Assembly: GCA_964484515.1 (NCBI GenBank) | Contig: CAZAGT010000013.1 | Coordinates: forward strand, 1 to 31,525 | Origin: CAZAGT01 sp964484515 | GTDB lineage: Bacteria > Desulfobacterota > DSM-4660 > Desulfatiglandales > HGW-15 | DNA length: 31,525 nt | Reading direction: 5' to 3' | Shown: piece after piece, positions 6,436-14,198 of the stretch | Layout: the number at the start of each line of letters is the position of its first letter | How positions within the stretch are numbered: position 1 is the first letter of the stretch | The notes under the pieces: generated by a model | The model's input: the letters and a program-made list of their open reading frames with translations, nothing else | What the model was told of the DNA's origin: nothing | Databases searched by the model: none | Position numbers and translations under genes: made by a program

Positions 6436-8841
6436 CTACAGATAAAAGAAGTAAGCCATCGCTGTCAGGATCAGGACATATATTAGACTGAGAAATCCTC
6501 CAATCTTGATATAGTCCTTGGTGCGATACTCTCCGGGACCCATGTAGAGTGCGTTCACCTGATGGGTCGGCAGAATAAAGGAATTGGAAACCCCGAGGCC
6601 GACAACAACGGCCGCCACGCGCGGGTCGATTCCGATCCGGCTGGCAATCGAGATCCCCAGGGGAACGAGCAGAGCACAGGCGCCGACATTCGAAACCACC
6701 ATGGAAAAACAACAGCTCAAGCAGGCAAGCAGGAGTAGGAGCAACAGGGGAGACATAAATTGGCCGAGGCCGCCGACAATGCCTTTTGCTATCCACTGGG
6801 CGGTCCCTGTTTGATCCACTGCCATCCCCAGAGGAATGAGACCCCCCAGCAGAAATACGGTGCGCCAGTCCACCGCCCGGTATGCCTCGCCGATGGTCAT
6901 CACCTTGCTTAAAACCATACCCACGGCACCCACCATCAGGCAAACCGATAAAGGGATAGGATTATAGGGTCGCTTTTGGAAATAGAAGCTGGAAATGACC
7001 ATCAGTAGAAGCGCGAACAAGAAGCATATCAAGGCCCATTTCGCCTTTTCCGGCTTGTGAAATTCCTCCTCAAAGGGTGAAATGATGATCAAGTTCTGGT
7101 GCAGGTCCTGTAGGGCATGGAATTGTTCCCATGTGCCATGGACGAGAACCGTATCGCCGGACTGGAGGGGGAGGTCGGCCAATTCCCGGTAATAGGTCTC
7201 CCCGCTTTGATGGACTGCGAGCGCAGTTACTCCGAAAGTTTCGCGAAAGCGGATCTCTGTGATGGTTCTGCCGATCAGACTCGAGCGAGGAGAAACCACC
7301 CCCTCAACGATTCCCGCTACGGAAGGATTGAACATGGAGTTCTTGAAAAGTCGGGGCTCTTCCCTTAAAACCAGCTCATAATCCTGCACAAAGTCCCTGA
7401 CGCCTTGCTCAGGGCCGTAAGCACACAACGCAAGACCGGCCTGAATAGCCGTGCTCGGTAAAGGCGCCATATTTCGCACCCTGTCATCTCTGGCCACAGC
7501 TACGATATTGACCAGATATCGACGCCGGATGTCTACAATTTCTTGTGGCTCTTTGCGAGCATTATAGTCTTCCGGCACGAAAATTTCGTAAGGTCCACTA
7601 ATTAACGGGTAGGAATCGAGGAATACACTTTGAGCAGCACCGCCTCGCTCCTCTGGGGAAGCGGGTCTTGTAGCGGAAGCGCGTGCAAGCAGACGCATTC
7701 CACCCATGGAAAGATAGAGAATTCCACCGGCGACGAGGGCTATGCCGATAGGCGTCAGCTCGAGGAAACCAAACTTGGGCATCCCCCGCGGGAGGATATC
7801 GTTAAGCAGAATCAGAGGACTAGTGCCGATCATCGTCAAAGTTCCGCCGAGAATTGCCGCCATACCGATGGGCATGAGAACTCGTGAGATGTGCGTCTTG
7901 AGTCTATGGGAGGCCACCAAACGGATAGCGGGTAAAAAGAGCACGGCTGCGCCGGTATTTTGCATCACGCTGGATATGGCTGCGATCAAAGCAGAAAAAA
8001 TCATGACCAATCGTGAAGGGCTCTTGCCCACAAATCCCAGCAGGGGATGCAGGATCCGGCTGACTAGACCGGCGCGGTTCAGCCCGTAACTGATAATCAT
8101 GACCCCGATAATAGCCACAACGGCATTACTGCTGAGACCGCGAAAAGCGTCATTGGCATTGAGCAGTCCCAGCTCGGGAAGCAAAACCATCATTAAAATG
8201 GCTACAACGTCGACACGTACCCACTCGATAACAAAAAGGAAGACCACTGTCGCGATGACGAGCAACATTAGAAGCTTGGTCCCGAGATGGGTATCTACTT
8301 CAAAAGGCAATCTCATGACGCCCATGTCATGAAGCTCGCGCCCCTCCGAAGTGACCAGTTCCGCCGATATATCCAGCCAAAAAGAGTGCTTCCCCGCCTT
8401 TGTACCGTTATTTACCTTGTACTCTATTTTCTGTGTTAGTGGGAGGGCACTGTCGGCCTCGGGAAAGTCAAATTTCACCAGAAGGTGGTGATAGGGCCTG
8501 TCCGGCCTGATCCTGTCGATGAAAGCGATGCCGCTTTCAGCGGGAGTAGAAATCCATATGATCACCGGCGCCGCCGTGCTCCGATTCCATGCCAGGGAAC
8601 CGCTAGGGACGCGTGTGGGGTCATTCAAAAAGGCCTCGATCTCGAAACTTCCGGTTTCACCGGCAACCAGGGTCTGCAGGGGGCGTCTCATTCGAACAGT
8701 GATATACCGAGGCGCCCGCGAAGGTATAGTAGCCGTACCCCTCCCCGGTTTCTGCTGGTAGGACAAATCTCTAGATTGGACGTCGTACCCTTCGCAGGCC
8801 GATTTGAAGGCTCCCCAAAAACAAACCACGACGGCCAACAA
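6436..8841 (-). CDS. SLC13/DASS-type anion permease with two TrkA-C domains and an N-terminal extracytoplasmic domain
   Basis: This is a membrane transporter of the SLC13 (ArsB/NhaD-like) superfamily, whose members move sulfate, dicarboxylates or other anions with Na+. Reading from TTG 8841 it has 801 residues. There is one N-terminal membrane segment, an extracytoplasmic domain (about 25-180), a first block of membrane helices (about 185-400), two TrkA-C (RCK_C) modules (about 420-500 and 510-590; the second contains LIGRTITEIRFRETFGVTALAV), and a second helix block (600-801) ending at the C-terminus. Repeated polar motifs MQNTGAAV and VVSNVGACAL fit the paired substrate-binding hairpins. 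TTG has no ribosome binding site and cuts the first membrane segment. An ATG at 8893 would give a better N-terminus if one A of the run at 8860-8864 were absent; an ATC at 8880 preceded by GATGAGG is another option. Substrate unproven. Confidence 0.85.
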   Translation of the reverse strand: MLAVVVCFWGAFKSACEGYDVQSRDLSYQQKPGRGTATIPSRAPRYITVRMRRPLQTLVAGETGSFEIEAFLNDPTRVPSGSLAWNRSTAAPVIIWISTPAESGIAFIDRIRPDRPYHHLLVKFDFPEADSALPLTQKIEYKVNNGTKAGKHSFWLDISAELVTSEGRELHDMGVMRLPFEVDTHLGTKLLMLLVIATVVFLFVIEWVRVDVVAILMMVLLPELGLLNANDAFRGLSSNAVVAIIGVMIISYGLNRAGLVSRILHPLLGFVGKSPSRLVMIFSALIAAISSVMQNTGAAVLFLPAIRLVASHRLKTHISRVLMPIGMAAILGGTLTMIGTSPLILLNDILPRGMPKFGFLELTPIGIALVAGGILYLSMGGMRLLARASATRPASPEERGGAAQSVFLDSYPLISGPYEIFVPEDYNARKEPQEIVDIRRRYLVNIVAVARDDRVRNMAPLPSTAIQAGLALCAYGPEQGVRDFVQDYELVLREEPRLFKNSMFNPSVAGIVEGVVSPRSSLIGRTITEIRFRETFGVTALAVHQSGETYYRELADLPLQSGDTVLVHGTWEQFHALQDLHQNLIIISPFEEEFHKPEKAKWALICFLFALLLMVISSFYFQKRPYNPIPLSVCLMVGAVGMVLSKVMTIGEAYRAVDWRTVFLLGGLIPLGMAVDQTGTAQWIAKGIVGGLGQFMSPLLLLLLLACLSCCFSMVVSNVGACALLVPLGISIASRIGIDPRVAAVVVGLGVSNSFILPTHQVNALYMGPGEYRTKDYIKIGGFLSLIYVLILTAMAYFFYL

Positions 8842-9115
8842 GGCGACAGCGATGATCCATTTTTCCGTTTTCGTATAGATAGTCGGACCTCATCTCAACG
8901 AAATCATAACGCTACAAAAATCGAGGATGCTGTGCGCAACATCCCGCTTCATCCGGGAGATCCAAGGGGATAAAAGTGAAAACTAGAATCGCCGGGAAGA
9001 CCAACCGAGGTTCCTTGACAATCCCGGTCCTGCTGGAGACATGGAGTGTCATCCGGCCACGGGTGAAAAGCGTTGTATCTCTTAGCACCTCATAATCGTC
9101 ACCGTCTTGCTGTGA

Positions 9116-9349
9116 TCAATTGTCATGTTCAATTTTAAGTTTCTCTTCAAGTGCCTTCAGCTGGCCTAGCAGTTCTTTTGAAGTCACACTATTCTTGTAT
9201 GCCATTAGGATCAATTTTATAGAGACCAGAAATACACCAGCTTCAAGCAATAAATCATGAGTGAAACCCTTGCTGAACAATGCCAAGAAAAATAAAACAA
9301 ATGTGATTACGATGACGATTAGAGACCCAAGGTCGAAATGCTCTTTCAT
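9116..9349 (-). CDS. Small two-helix membrane protein, unknown function
   Basis: The product is 77 residues, starting MKEHFDLG. This start is chosen over the longer reading from 9382 because GAGGAGA lies just before ATG 9349. Two hydrophobic segments (about residues 8-27, IVIVITFVLFFLALF, and 33-49, LLLEAGVFLVSIKLIL) are followed by a charged, probably helical tail (KELLGQLKALEEKLKIEHDN) resembling a short coiled coil. I do not recognise the family. It lies upstream of the SLC13 permease gene on the same strand, about 220 bases from its start, and may belong with that cassette. A real gene is likely given the ribosome binding site and coherent membrane topology. Confidence 0.6.
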   Translation of the reverse strand: MKEHFDLGSLIVIVITFVLFFLALFSKGFTHDLLLEAGVFLVSIKLILMAYKNSVTSKELLGQLKALEEKLKIEHDN

Positions 9350-9382
9350 TTTCTCCTCATGAGGTCGTTTCACACAAGTCAA

Positions 9383-9746
9383 AGAGACCTAGCTGGATGC
9401 CTCGGAGCTCTATAAGGAAGTTGAGAAAGGGTGTCAAAGAAATTGCATCTGCAGCTTGTATTAGTCAAACGTAGACTTGCCCAGATCTTAATCGGCGTGA
9501 GCAGAACGCCCTATGTGATGATGCCGTTCTCAATCAGCATTTGGGGTGCGGCTTCGATTAGGACGAACTTCCCCATCATGAGCACCTGGGCGTGGATGAA
9601 TTGTTTTTGTTGAGTCTCTGGGCCATTGACTGCTTTAAACGGCGCAGTGAGGGAATCTATGTCTTGGCAAGGACCGGCACTTCTCAGACCCCAGACAAAG
9701 GCAGATCTATCTGCAGCTAGCTCAGCAGTATTTGAGAGGATATGTC
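9383..9746. other. Intergenic region, possible gene remnant on the minus strand
   Basis: No complete gene is supported here. On the minus strand a frame stays open from about 9744 down to a stop at 9511, roughly 77 codons. It has no credible start codon or ribosome binding site, and its translation matches nothing I know. It may be a decayed fragment or chance. The promoter of the small membrane protein gene should lie just above 9349. Confidence 0.35.
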
Positions 9747-9950
9747 ATGGCAACCTCTCTGACAAAGAGGTTTGGGTTTGGTTGGAAGATTATTCTTGGG
9801 CTCCTCTTTGTATTTCTTGAGAAGGTCCTTAGTCGTGCCGTGGCACGATCCGGGACCCTCGACAGCTACGGACTTTCAGATTGTTTACCTGATTGTCCCG
9901 CATATTTCAACAAAGATAGTTATCGTACGGCCCCGGGCCTCTTGAGTTAA
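9747..9950 (+). CDS. Possible small membrane-associated protein (doubtful ORF)
   Basis: A 67-codon ORF begins MATSLTKRFGFGWK. GAGAGG lies seven bases before the ATG, which is good spacing. The N-terminus is basic and is followed by a hydrophobic stretch IILGLLFVFLEKVL (about 15-28) that could be one membrane helix; the remainder is polar with two cysteines. Nothing is recognised. The stop codon falls within the A-run that forms the T-tract of the pnp terminator on the other strand. A chance ORF is quite possible. Confidence 0.25.
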   Translation: MATSLTKRFGFGWKIILGLLFVFLEKVLSRAVARSGTLDSYGLSDCLPDCPAYFNKDSYRTAPGLLS

Positions 9951-9978
9951 AAAATGGGTTAGCCAAGGGACTAACCCA
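9949..9978 (-). terminator. Rho-independent terminator of the rimP-pnp operon
   Basis: On the minus strand, TGGGTTAG (9978-9971) pairs perfectly with CTAACCCA (9962-9955) across an eight-base loop, and six T residues (9954-9949) follow at once. It lies about 45 bases beyond the pnp stop codon, where the operon should end. Confidence 0.9.
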
Positions 9979-10023
9979 CTGAAATGTTCATGAAGACGAA
10001 GAGTCCTGATTCAGTTGATCGTC

Positions 10024-12123
10024 TTACGATACACTTTCGAGGCTTTCTCCGAGGGCGGCCTTGCGTGAGAGGGCGATGCGGCCGTTCTTGTCGACGTCCA
10101 GGACCTTCACGAGGACCTCGTCCCCTTCATGGAGCACATCCGTCACCTTGTTGACCCTCTCCTTGTCGAGCTGCGAAATATGGATCAGCCCGTCCGTCCC
10201 GGGCAGGATTTCGACAAAGGCGCCGAAGTCCATGATCTTCACGACCTTACCCATATAGAGCCTGCCTACCTCGGCGTCCTGAATGATCCCATTGATCTTA
10301 TCCACTGTGGCCTTTGCAATTTCGGCGTCGGAGGATGCAATGGTCACCTTGCCATCGTCATCCACTTCGATTCTTGATCCGGTCGAAGACGTGATCTCGC
10401 GTATCACTTTACCGCCCGGGCCGATCAGGACCCTGACCTTCTCCGGCCGAATCTGAAGTATGGTTATGATCGGAGCATAGGGCGATATCTCAGGCCGCGC
10501 CTTTGAGATGGCCTTATCCATCTCATCCAGGATGTGGAGTCGGGCCTCGCGGGCCTGCTCCAGGGCCTTTTGCATCACCTCGCGGGTGATGACGTCCATC
10601 TTGATATCCATCTGGATCGCGGTCACGCCGCCGCGGGTGCCGGTGACCTTGAAATCCATATCGCCGTAGTGATCTTCATCTCCAATGATGTCGGTCAAGA
10701 CGGCCATGTTATCACCATCGGAGATCAGACCCATGGCGACGCCGGCCACCGCCTCTGTGATCGGCACGCCCGCGTCCATCAAAGACAGGGACCCACCGCA
10801 CACGCTGGCCATCGATGAAGACCCATTCGACTCCAGGATTTCGGAGACGACTCGAATCGTATATTGGAATTCCTCCTTGGACGGCAAGACGGGCCGCAAT
10901 GCCCGGCGGGCCAGGGCGCCGTGGCCGATCTCTCGCCGCCCGGGACCACCTAACCTGCGAGCCTCGCCCACGCAGTAGGGCGGAAAATTGTAATGGAGAA
11001 TGAATCGCCGCGAGATATCGCCAAGGATGTTTTCAATCCGCTGTTCGTCGTACTCTGTGCCCAGGGTTGTCAGGACCATGGCTTGGGTCTCACCGCGGGT
11101 GAAGAGGGCCGCCCCGTGGACACGAGGTAAGACACCCACAAGACACTCGATCGGTCTCACCTCCGTGAAAGGGCGTCCATCGATGCGGCGTCCTTCTTCC
11201 AAAACCATCTTGCGGACCATATTTTTCTCGAGATCGTGGATCAATTCCTTGATCTGCCCCTCCTGGTCCTCGTATTCCTCGGAGAGCTTTGCCACGACCT
11301 CTGTTGCCACTTGATCCCGTCGCTTCTGCCGCTCTTTTTTGTCGGCGGTTCTAATCACCTCTTGCAGCGACGGGGTGGACAATTCGATGACGCGATTCTC
11401 CAGGACCTCGTCTTTGGCCGGGGGCGTGAATTCTCGTTTGGGTTTGCCCAGCTCGGCCTTCATATCCAACTGCATCTGCAACATGGGTTGGATGGCGTTG
11501 TGTCCATAGAAAATCGCCTCAATCATGTCCGATTCCGATACGAACCTGCCGCCACCCTCGACCATGACCACGGCATCCCTATTCCCGGCGACAATGATAT
11601 CGATGTCGCTCTCTTCGAGCTCGCTCTTGGTTGGATTGATGACAAGACTTCCGTCCAATCTTCCCACACGTACCGCCGCGATGGGCCCATCAAAGGGAAT
11701 ATCCGAGATCTCAAGGGCCGTGGAGGCTCCCAACAGGGCGAGGACATCGGCCTTGTTCTCCTTGTCTGTTGAGAGGACGCTGGCAATGACCTGGATTTCG
11801 TAAAAGTAACCTTTGGGGAAAAGGGGCCGGAGGGGCCGGTCGATAAGCCGGGATGTCAGGGTCTCGGCCTCACTCGGCCTGCCCATGTCTCTTCGGAAAT
11901 AATTCCCGGGGACCCTGCCACCCGCGTATGACATCTCTTGATACTCGACCGTCAGGGGCAAGAAATCGACGCCCTCACGGACCTGATCCGTCGAGACCAC
12001 GGTGACCAAAACGACCGTCTCACCCAGGGTGACGACGGCCGAACCGCTGGCCTGTCTGGCTACCCGCCCAACCTCGACCGAAATGGCCTTACCATCAATA
12101 TCTACCGAATATGCTTTAATCAT
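10024..12123 (-). CDS. pnp: Polyribonucleotide nucleotidyltransferase (PNPase)
   Basis: This is the phosphorolytic 3'-5' exoribonuclease of mRNA decay; it releases nucleoside diphosphates and is a core degradosome enzyme. The 699-residue product has the full architecture: a first RNase PH domain (1 to about 215, with GRVPGNYFRR), a helical linker, a second RNase PH domain (about 310-540, with RREIGHGALARRAL and ESNGSSSMASVCGGSL, the catalytic half), a KH domain (about 550-610, RVLIGPGGKVIREI) and a C-terminal S1 domain (about 620-690, MGKVVKIMDFGAFVEILPGTDG). Length is normal. It follows rpsO by 87 bases, as in most bacteria, and is the last gene of the operon, closed by the terminator at 9949-9978. 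A structured, self-regulated rpsO-pnp leader is known in E. coli, but I see no strong hairpin in this spacer. Confidence 0.98.
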   Translation of the reverse strand: MIKAYSVDIDGKAISVEVGRVARQASGSAVVTLGETVVLVTVVSTDQVREGVDFLPLTVEYQEMSYAGGRVPGNYFRRDMGRPSEAETLTSRLIDRPLRPLFPKGYFYEIQVIASVLSTDKENKADVLALLGASTALEISDIPFDGPIAAVRVGRLDGSLVINPTKSELEESDIDIIVAGNRDAVVMVEGGGRFVSESDMIEAIFYGHNAIQPMLQMQLDMKAELGKPKREFTPPAKDEVLENRVIELSTPSLQEVIRTADKKERQKRRDQVATEVVAKLSEEYEDQEGQIKELIHDLEKNMVRKMVLEEGRRIDGRPFTEVRPIECLVGVLPRVHGAALFTRGETQAMVLTTLGTEYDEQRIENILGDISRRFILHYNFPPYCVGEARRLGGPGRREIGHGALARRALRPVLPSKEEFQYTIRVVSEILESNGSSSMASVCGGSLSLMDAGVPITEAVAGVAMGLISDGDNMAVLTDIIGDEDHYGDMDFKVTGTRGGVTAIQMDIKMDVITREVMQKALEQAREARLHILDEMDKAISKARPEISPYAPIITILQIRPEKVRVLIGPGGKVIREITSSTGSRIEVDDDGKVTIASSDAEIAKATVDKINGIIQDAEVGRLYMGKVVKIMDFGAFVEILPGTDGLIHISQLDKERVNKVTDVLHEGDEVLVKVLDVDKNGRIALSRKAALGESLESVS

Positions 12124-12210
12124 CTTCTGAAAATCCTCTCGGCGTGTTCGAAATGTATTCTGCCCAATGTATTTTGTTGCCGCCGGTCATCGACCCCCAG
12201 GAGCCGATAC

Positions 12211-12480
12211 CTACTTGCGCAAACCGAGTTCATCGATAACCTGCTTGTATCTGTTGACATCCGTCCGCTTCAAATAGTTCAGTAGTCTCCTGCGCTGACC
12301 CACCAGTTTCAGCAGGCCGCGGCGCGAATGGTGGTCCTTCTTGTGAATTCTGAAATGGTCGGTCAGATACTGGATTCGGTTGCTCAGCAAAGCTACCTGT
12401 ACTTCGGTTGAACCCGTGTCCTTGTCATGAAGCTTGAACCGATCGATGATCTCTTTCTTGACGTCCGGCGTTAAGACCAC
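12211..12480 (-). CDS. rpsO: 30S ribosomal protein S15
   Basis: This primary 16S rRNA-binding protein of the small subunit's central domain opens the assembly of the platform (S6, S18, S11). Starting at GTG 12480 the product is 89 residues, the standard S15 length, beginning MVLTPDVKKEI. A longer in-frame reading from 12498 would put the ribosome binding site inside the gene: AAGGAGG ends eight bases before GTG 12480, which settles the start. Family motifs GSTEVQVALL, HKKDHHSRRGLL and RRRLLNYLKR are intact. It sits between truB and pnp. In E. coli S15 represses its own mRNA; a UUCG-capped hairpin lies upstream here but does not overlap the start. Confidence 0.97.
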   Translation of the reverse strand: MVLTPDVKKEIIDRFKLHDKDTGSTEVQVALLSNRIQYLTDHFRIHKKDHHSRRGLLKLVGQRRRLLNYLKRTDVNRYKQVIDELGLRK

Positions 12481-12566
12481 TTTTCCTTCCTCCTTCACAC
12501 TTTTTGGTTAGAAATAGAGGCTCCGCATCAAAAGGGTCAGGAATGGCGGAACCATTTGTATTTGAG

Positions 12567-12582
12567 CACACCCGAAGGCGCG
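12567..12582 (-). other. UUCG-capped hairpin between truB and rpsO
   Basis: On the minus strand CGCGCC (12582-12577) pairs with GGTGTG (12572-12567), including two G-U pairs, around a TTCG tetraloop. It starts seven bases after the truB stop. No T-tract follows, so termination is unlikely; an RNA processing or stability role for the rpsO-pnp part of the message is a guess. Confidence 0.4.
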
Positions 12583-12588
12583 GCTTAC

Positions 12589-13524
12589 TCAGCTAACTTG
12601 TTCATTGAAAACACGGTTGATCTTCAAACGGCGGCCGGATTCACGATTCGAGCAGTCTATCTCCACGATGGCGACCAGATCATCGCCGTTGAGCAGTATC
12701 ATCGGACCCGCCTGTTGTTCATCATTATCCCGCCGTGCCATGATTTCAGTCCAATCGGGCTGATATCCGCTCCTGATCTGCCCGGCCAGGCGGGCATCGA
12801 TCTGAGCACCTTGAATGTGATCAACGGCTCGCCACAGGGGTACAATCCTCTCTGTCAGCCTCGCCTCTAATACTTCCGGCTCGACATCCTTGAGATCAAT
12901 GGCGTCTTCAACCGAAAAGGGCTCGTTTGTGAGACGCCGCAAGGCCTTGAGGTGCGCGCCCGGCCCCAGCTGCCTCCCCAGATCCGCAGCCAGGCTCCGG
13001 ATATACGTGCCGCTTGAGCAGACAACCTCCATGGTCAGATCCGGCAACTCCAGAGAGGTGATTGCGATCGAACGGATGGTGACCTTCCTTTTAGGCAGCT
13101 CAAATTCGATCCCTTTGCGAGCGAGCTTATAGGCCCGCGTGCCCTTGTATTTCAGGGCCGAGAACGCCGGCGGCACCTGCTCGATCTCGCCCACGAACTG
13201 GAGGGCCTTTTTGTGGACCATTTCAGGCGTCAAGGCGGGGACCGCCTGTGTTTGAACCACATGGCCGGTTAGGTCGAGGGTGTCCGTCTCAGCCCCCAAG
13301 CCGAGCCGCGCGCGGTACGTCTTCTCCCCGGCCATGATATACCGTGACAGCTTGGTCCCTTCCCCCAAGAGGATGATCAATAATCCCGTGGCAAAAGGGT
13401 CCAGGGTACCCGCATGCCCCACTTTGCGGATGCCCAGCGTCCGCTTGATGTGACGTACCACTTCGGAGGACGTCTTACCTTCACGCTTGTCGACCAGAAT
13501 GATTCCGTCCCGGCGTGTTCGCAT
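12589..13524 (-). CDS. truB: tRNA pseudouridine(55) synthase
   Basis: This enzyme converts uridine 55 of tRNA T-loops to pseudouridine and helps tRNA folding. The 311-residue product shows the TruB catalytic motif HAGTLDPFATGLL with the nucleophile Asp42, the KREGKTSSEVVR opening, SALKYKGTRAYKLAR, and SGTYIRSLAADLG in the second half of the catalytic domain. The C-terminal 60 residues (from about 250, LNGDDLVAIVEI) form the small PUA-like RNA-binding part. It follows rbfA by eight bases, so the two are translated from one message. Confidence 0.97.
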   Translation of the reverse strand: MRTRRDGIILVDKREGKTSSEVVRHIKRTLGIRKVGHAGTLDPFATGLLIILLGEGTKLSRYIMAGEKTYRARLGLGAETDTLDLTGHVVQTQAVPALTPEMVHKKALQFVGEIEQVPPAFSALKYKGTRAYKLARKGIEFELPKRKVTIRSIAITSLELPDLTMEVVCSSGTYIRSLAADLGRQLGPGAHLKALRRLTNEPFSVEDAIDLKDVEPEVLEARLTERIVPLWRAVDHIQGAQIDARLAGQIRSGYQPDWTEIMARRDNDEQQAGPMILLNGDDLVAIVEIDCSNRESGRRLKINRVFNEQVS

Positions 13525-13532
13525 GCGCGAGA

Positions 13533-13895
13533 TCAGTCACCCTGCGCTTCACTCGATCTCACCCTCTCGAAGAGTTCCTCCATGTACTGGGCCTTCTTGA
13601 GGGTGGGATCAAACTTGAATACGACATCGGGGATGTACTTGAGTTCGATCCGTTGGCCGACCTCTCGCTTGATGAATCCCGTTGCGCTGTCCAGGCCGGC
13701 CTGGACCTGTTTGATATCTTCTCCGCCACCGATGAAGCTGTAAAAGATCTTGGCGTGCTTCAGGTCGTTGCTCAATTGAATCCCGGTCAAGGTAGCCGCC
13801 CTGACTCGCGGATCCCTGACCTTCCTGGTGAGCACATCAGCGACCTCCCGCAGTAGCTCTTCACCGACTCGCGCTGCTCTCTTGCCCGCCAACAT
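13533..13895 (-). CDS. rbfA: Ribosome-binding factor A
   Basis: RbfA is a small KH-fold factor needed for late 30S maturation and 16S 5' end processing, important at low temperature. The product is 120 residues, typical length, with RVGEELLREVADVLTRKVRDPRV near the N-terminus and a conserved VRAATLTGIQLSNDLKHAKIFYS strand-helix region that precedes the long helix with the GFIKREVGQRIELKYIPDVVFKFD motif at the C-terminal half. It starts 12 bases after the ylxP-like stop and is followed by truB after 8 bases. Confidence 0.96.
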   Translation of the reverse strand: MLAGKRAARVGEELLREVADVLTRKVRDPRVRAATLTGIQLSNDLKHAKIFYSFIGGGEDIKQVQAGLDSATGFIKREVGQRIELKYIPDVVFKFDPTLKKAQYMEELFERVRSSEAQGD

Positions 13896-13907
13896 CGCTC
13901 ACCTCGC

Positions 13908-14195
13908 TCACAGATTCATGATCTCCTTCTCAGATGAGACGATCTCAGCCAAAAAGAGAGACTCCAAAAAACTAAGGATGTTGTTCAGTGAGGCATCGAT
14001 ATGACGCCTGTCGTTACCAACCGCACTCACCCCCAATTCGATCTTCTGCCACAGGTCGTTCGAGCCGACCTCTGCGACGGCAACGTTGAATTTGTGCCGA
14101 ACTCGATCCACCATACTTCGGACGACCTTCCGCTTTCCCTTGAGCGATCGGTTGTCGTGCAGGTGAAGCTCTATCTTGAGGGTGCCGACAACCAC
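13908..14195 (-). CDS. DUF503 family protein (YlxP-like)
   Basis: This 95-residue protein belongs to the DUF503/YlxP family, which is almost always encoded between infB and rbfA. Family marks are the N-terminal VVGTLKIELHLHDNRSLKGKRKVVRS, with the conserved S-L-K-x-K-R, then FNVAVAEVGSNDLWQKIELGVSAVGND and a C-terminal helix. The fold is a ferredoxin-like alpha/beta sandwich. A role in ribosome maturation is suggested only by gene neighbourhood; no biochemical activity is established to my knowledge. It begins three bases after the infB stop, implying translational coupling. Confidence 0.9.
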   Translation of the reverse strand: MVVGTLKIELHLHDNRSLKGKRKVVRSMVDRVRHKFNVAVAEVGSNDLWQKIELGVSAVGNDRRHIDASLNNILSFLESLFLAEIVSSEKEIMNL

Positions 14196-14198
14196 GGC

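Noticed and set aside
9431..9613. 60-codon plus-strand ORF
   Set aside because: No ribosome binding site and no similarity; probably chance.
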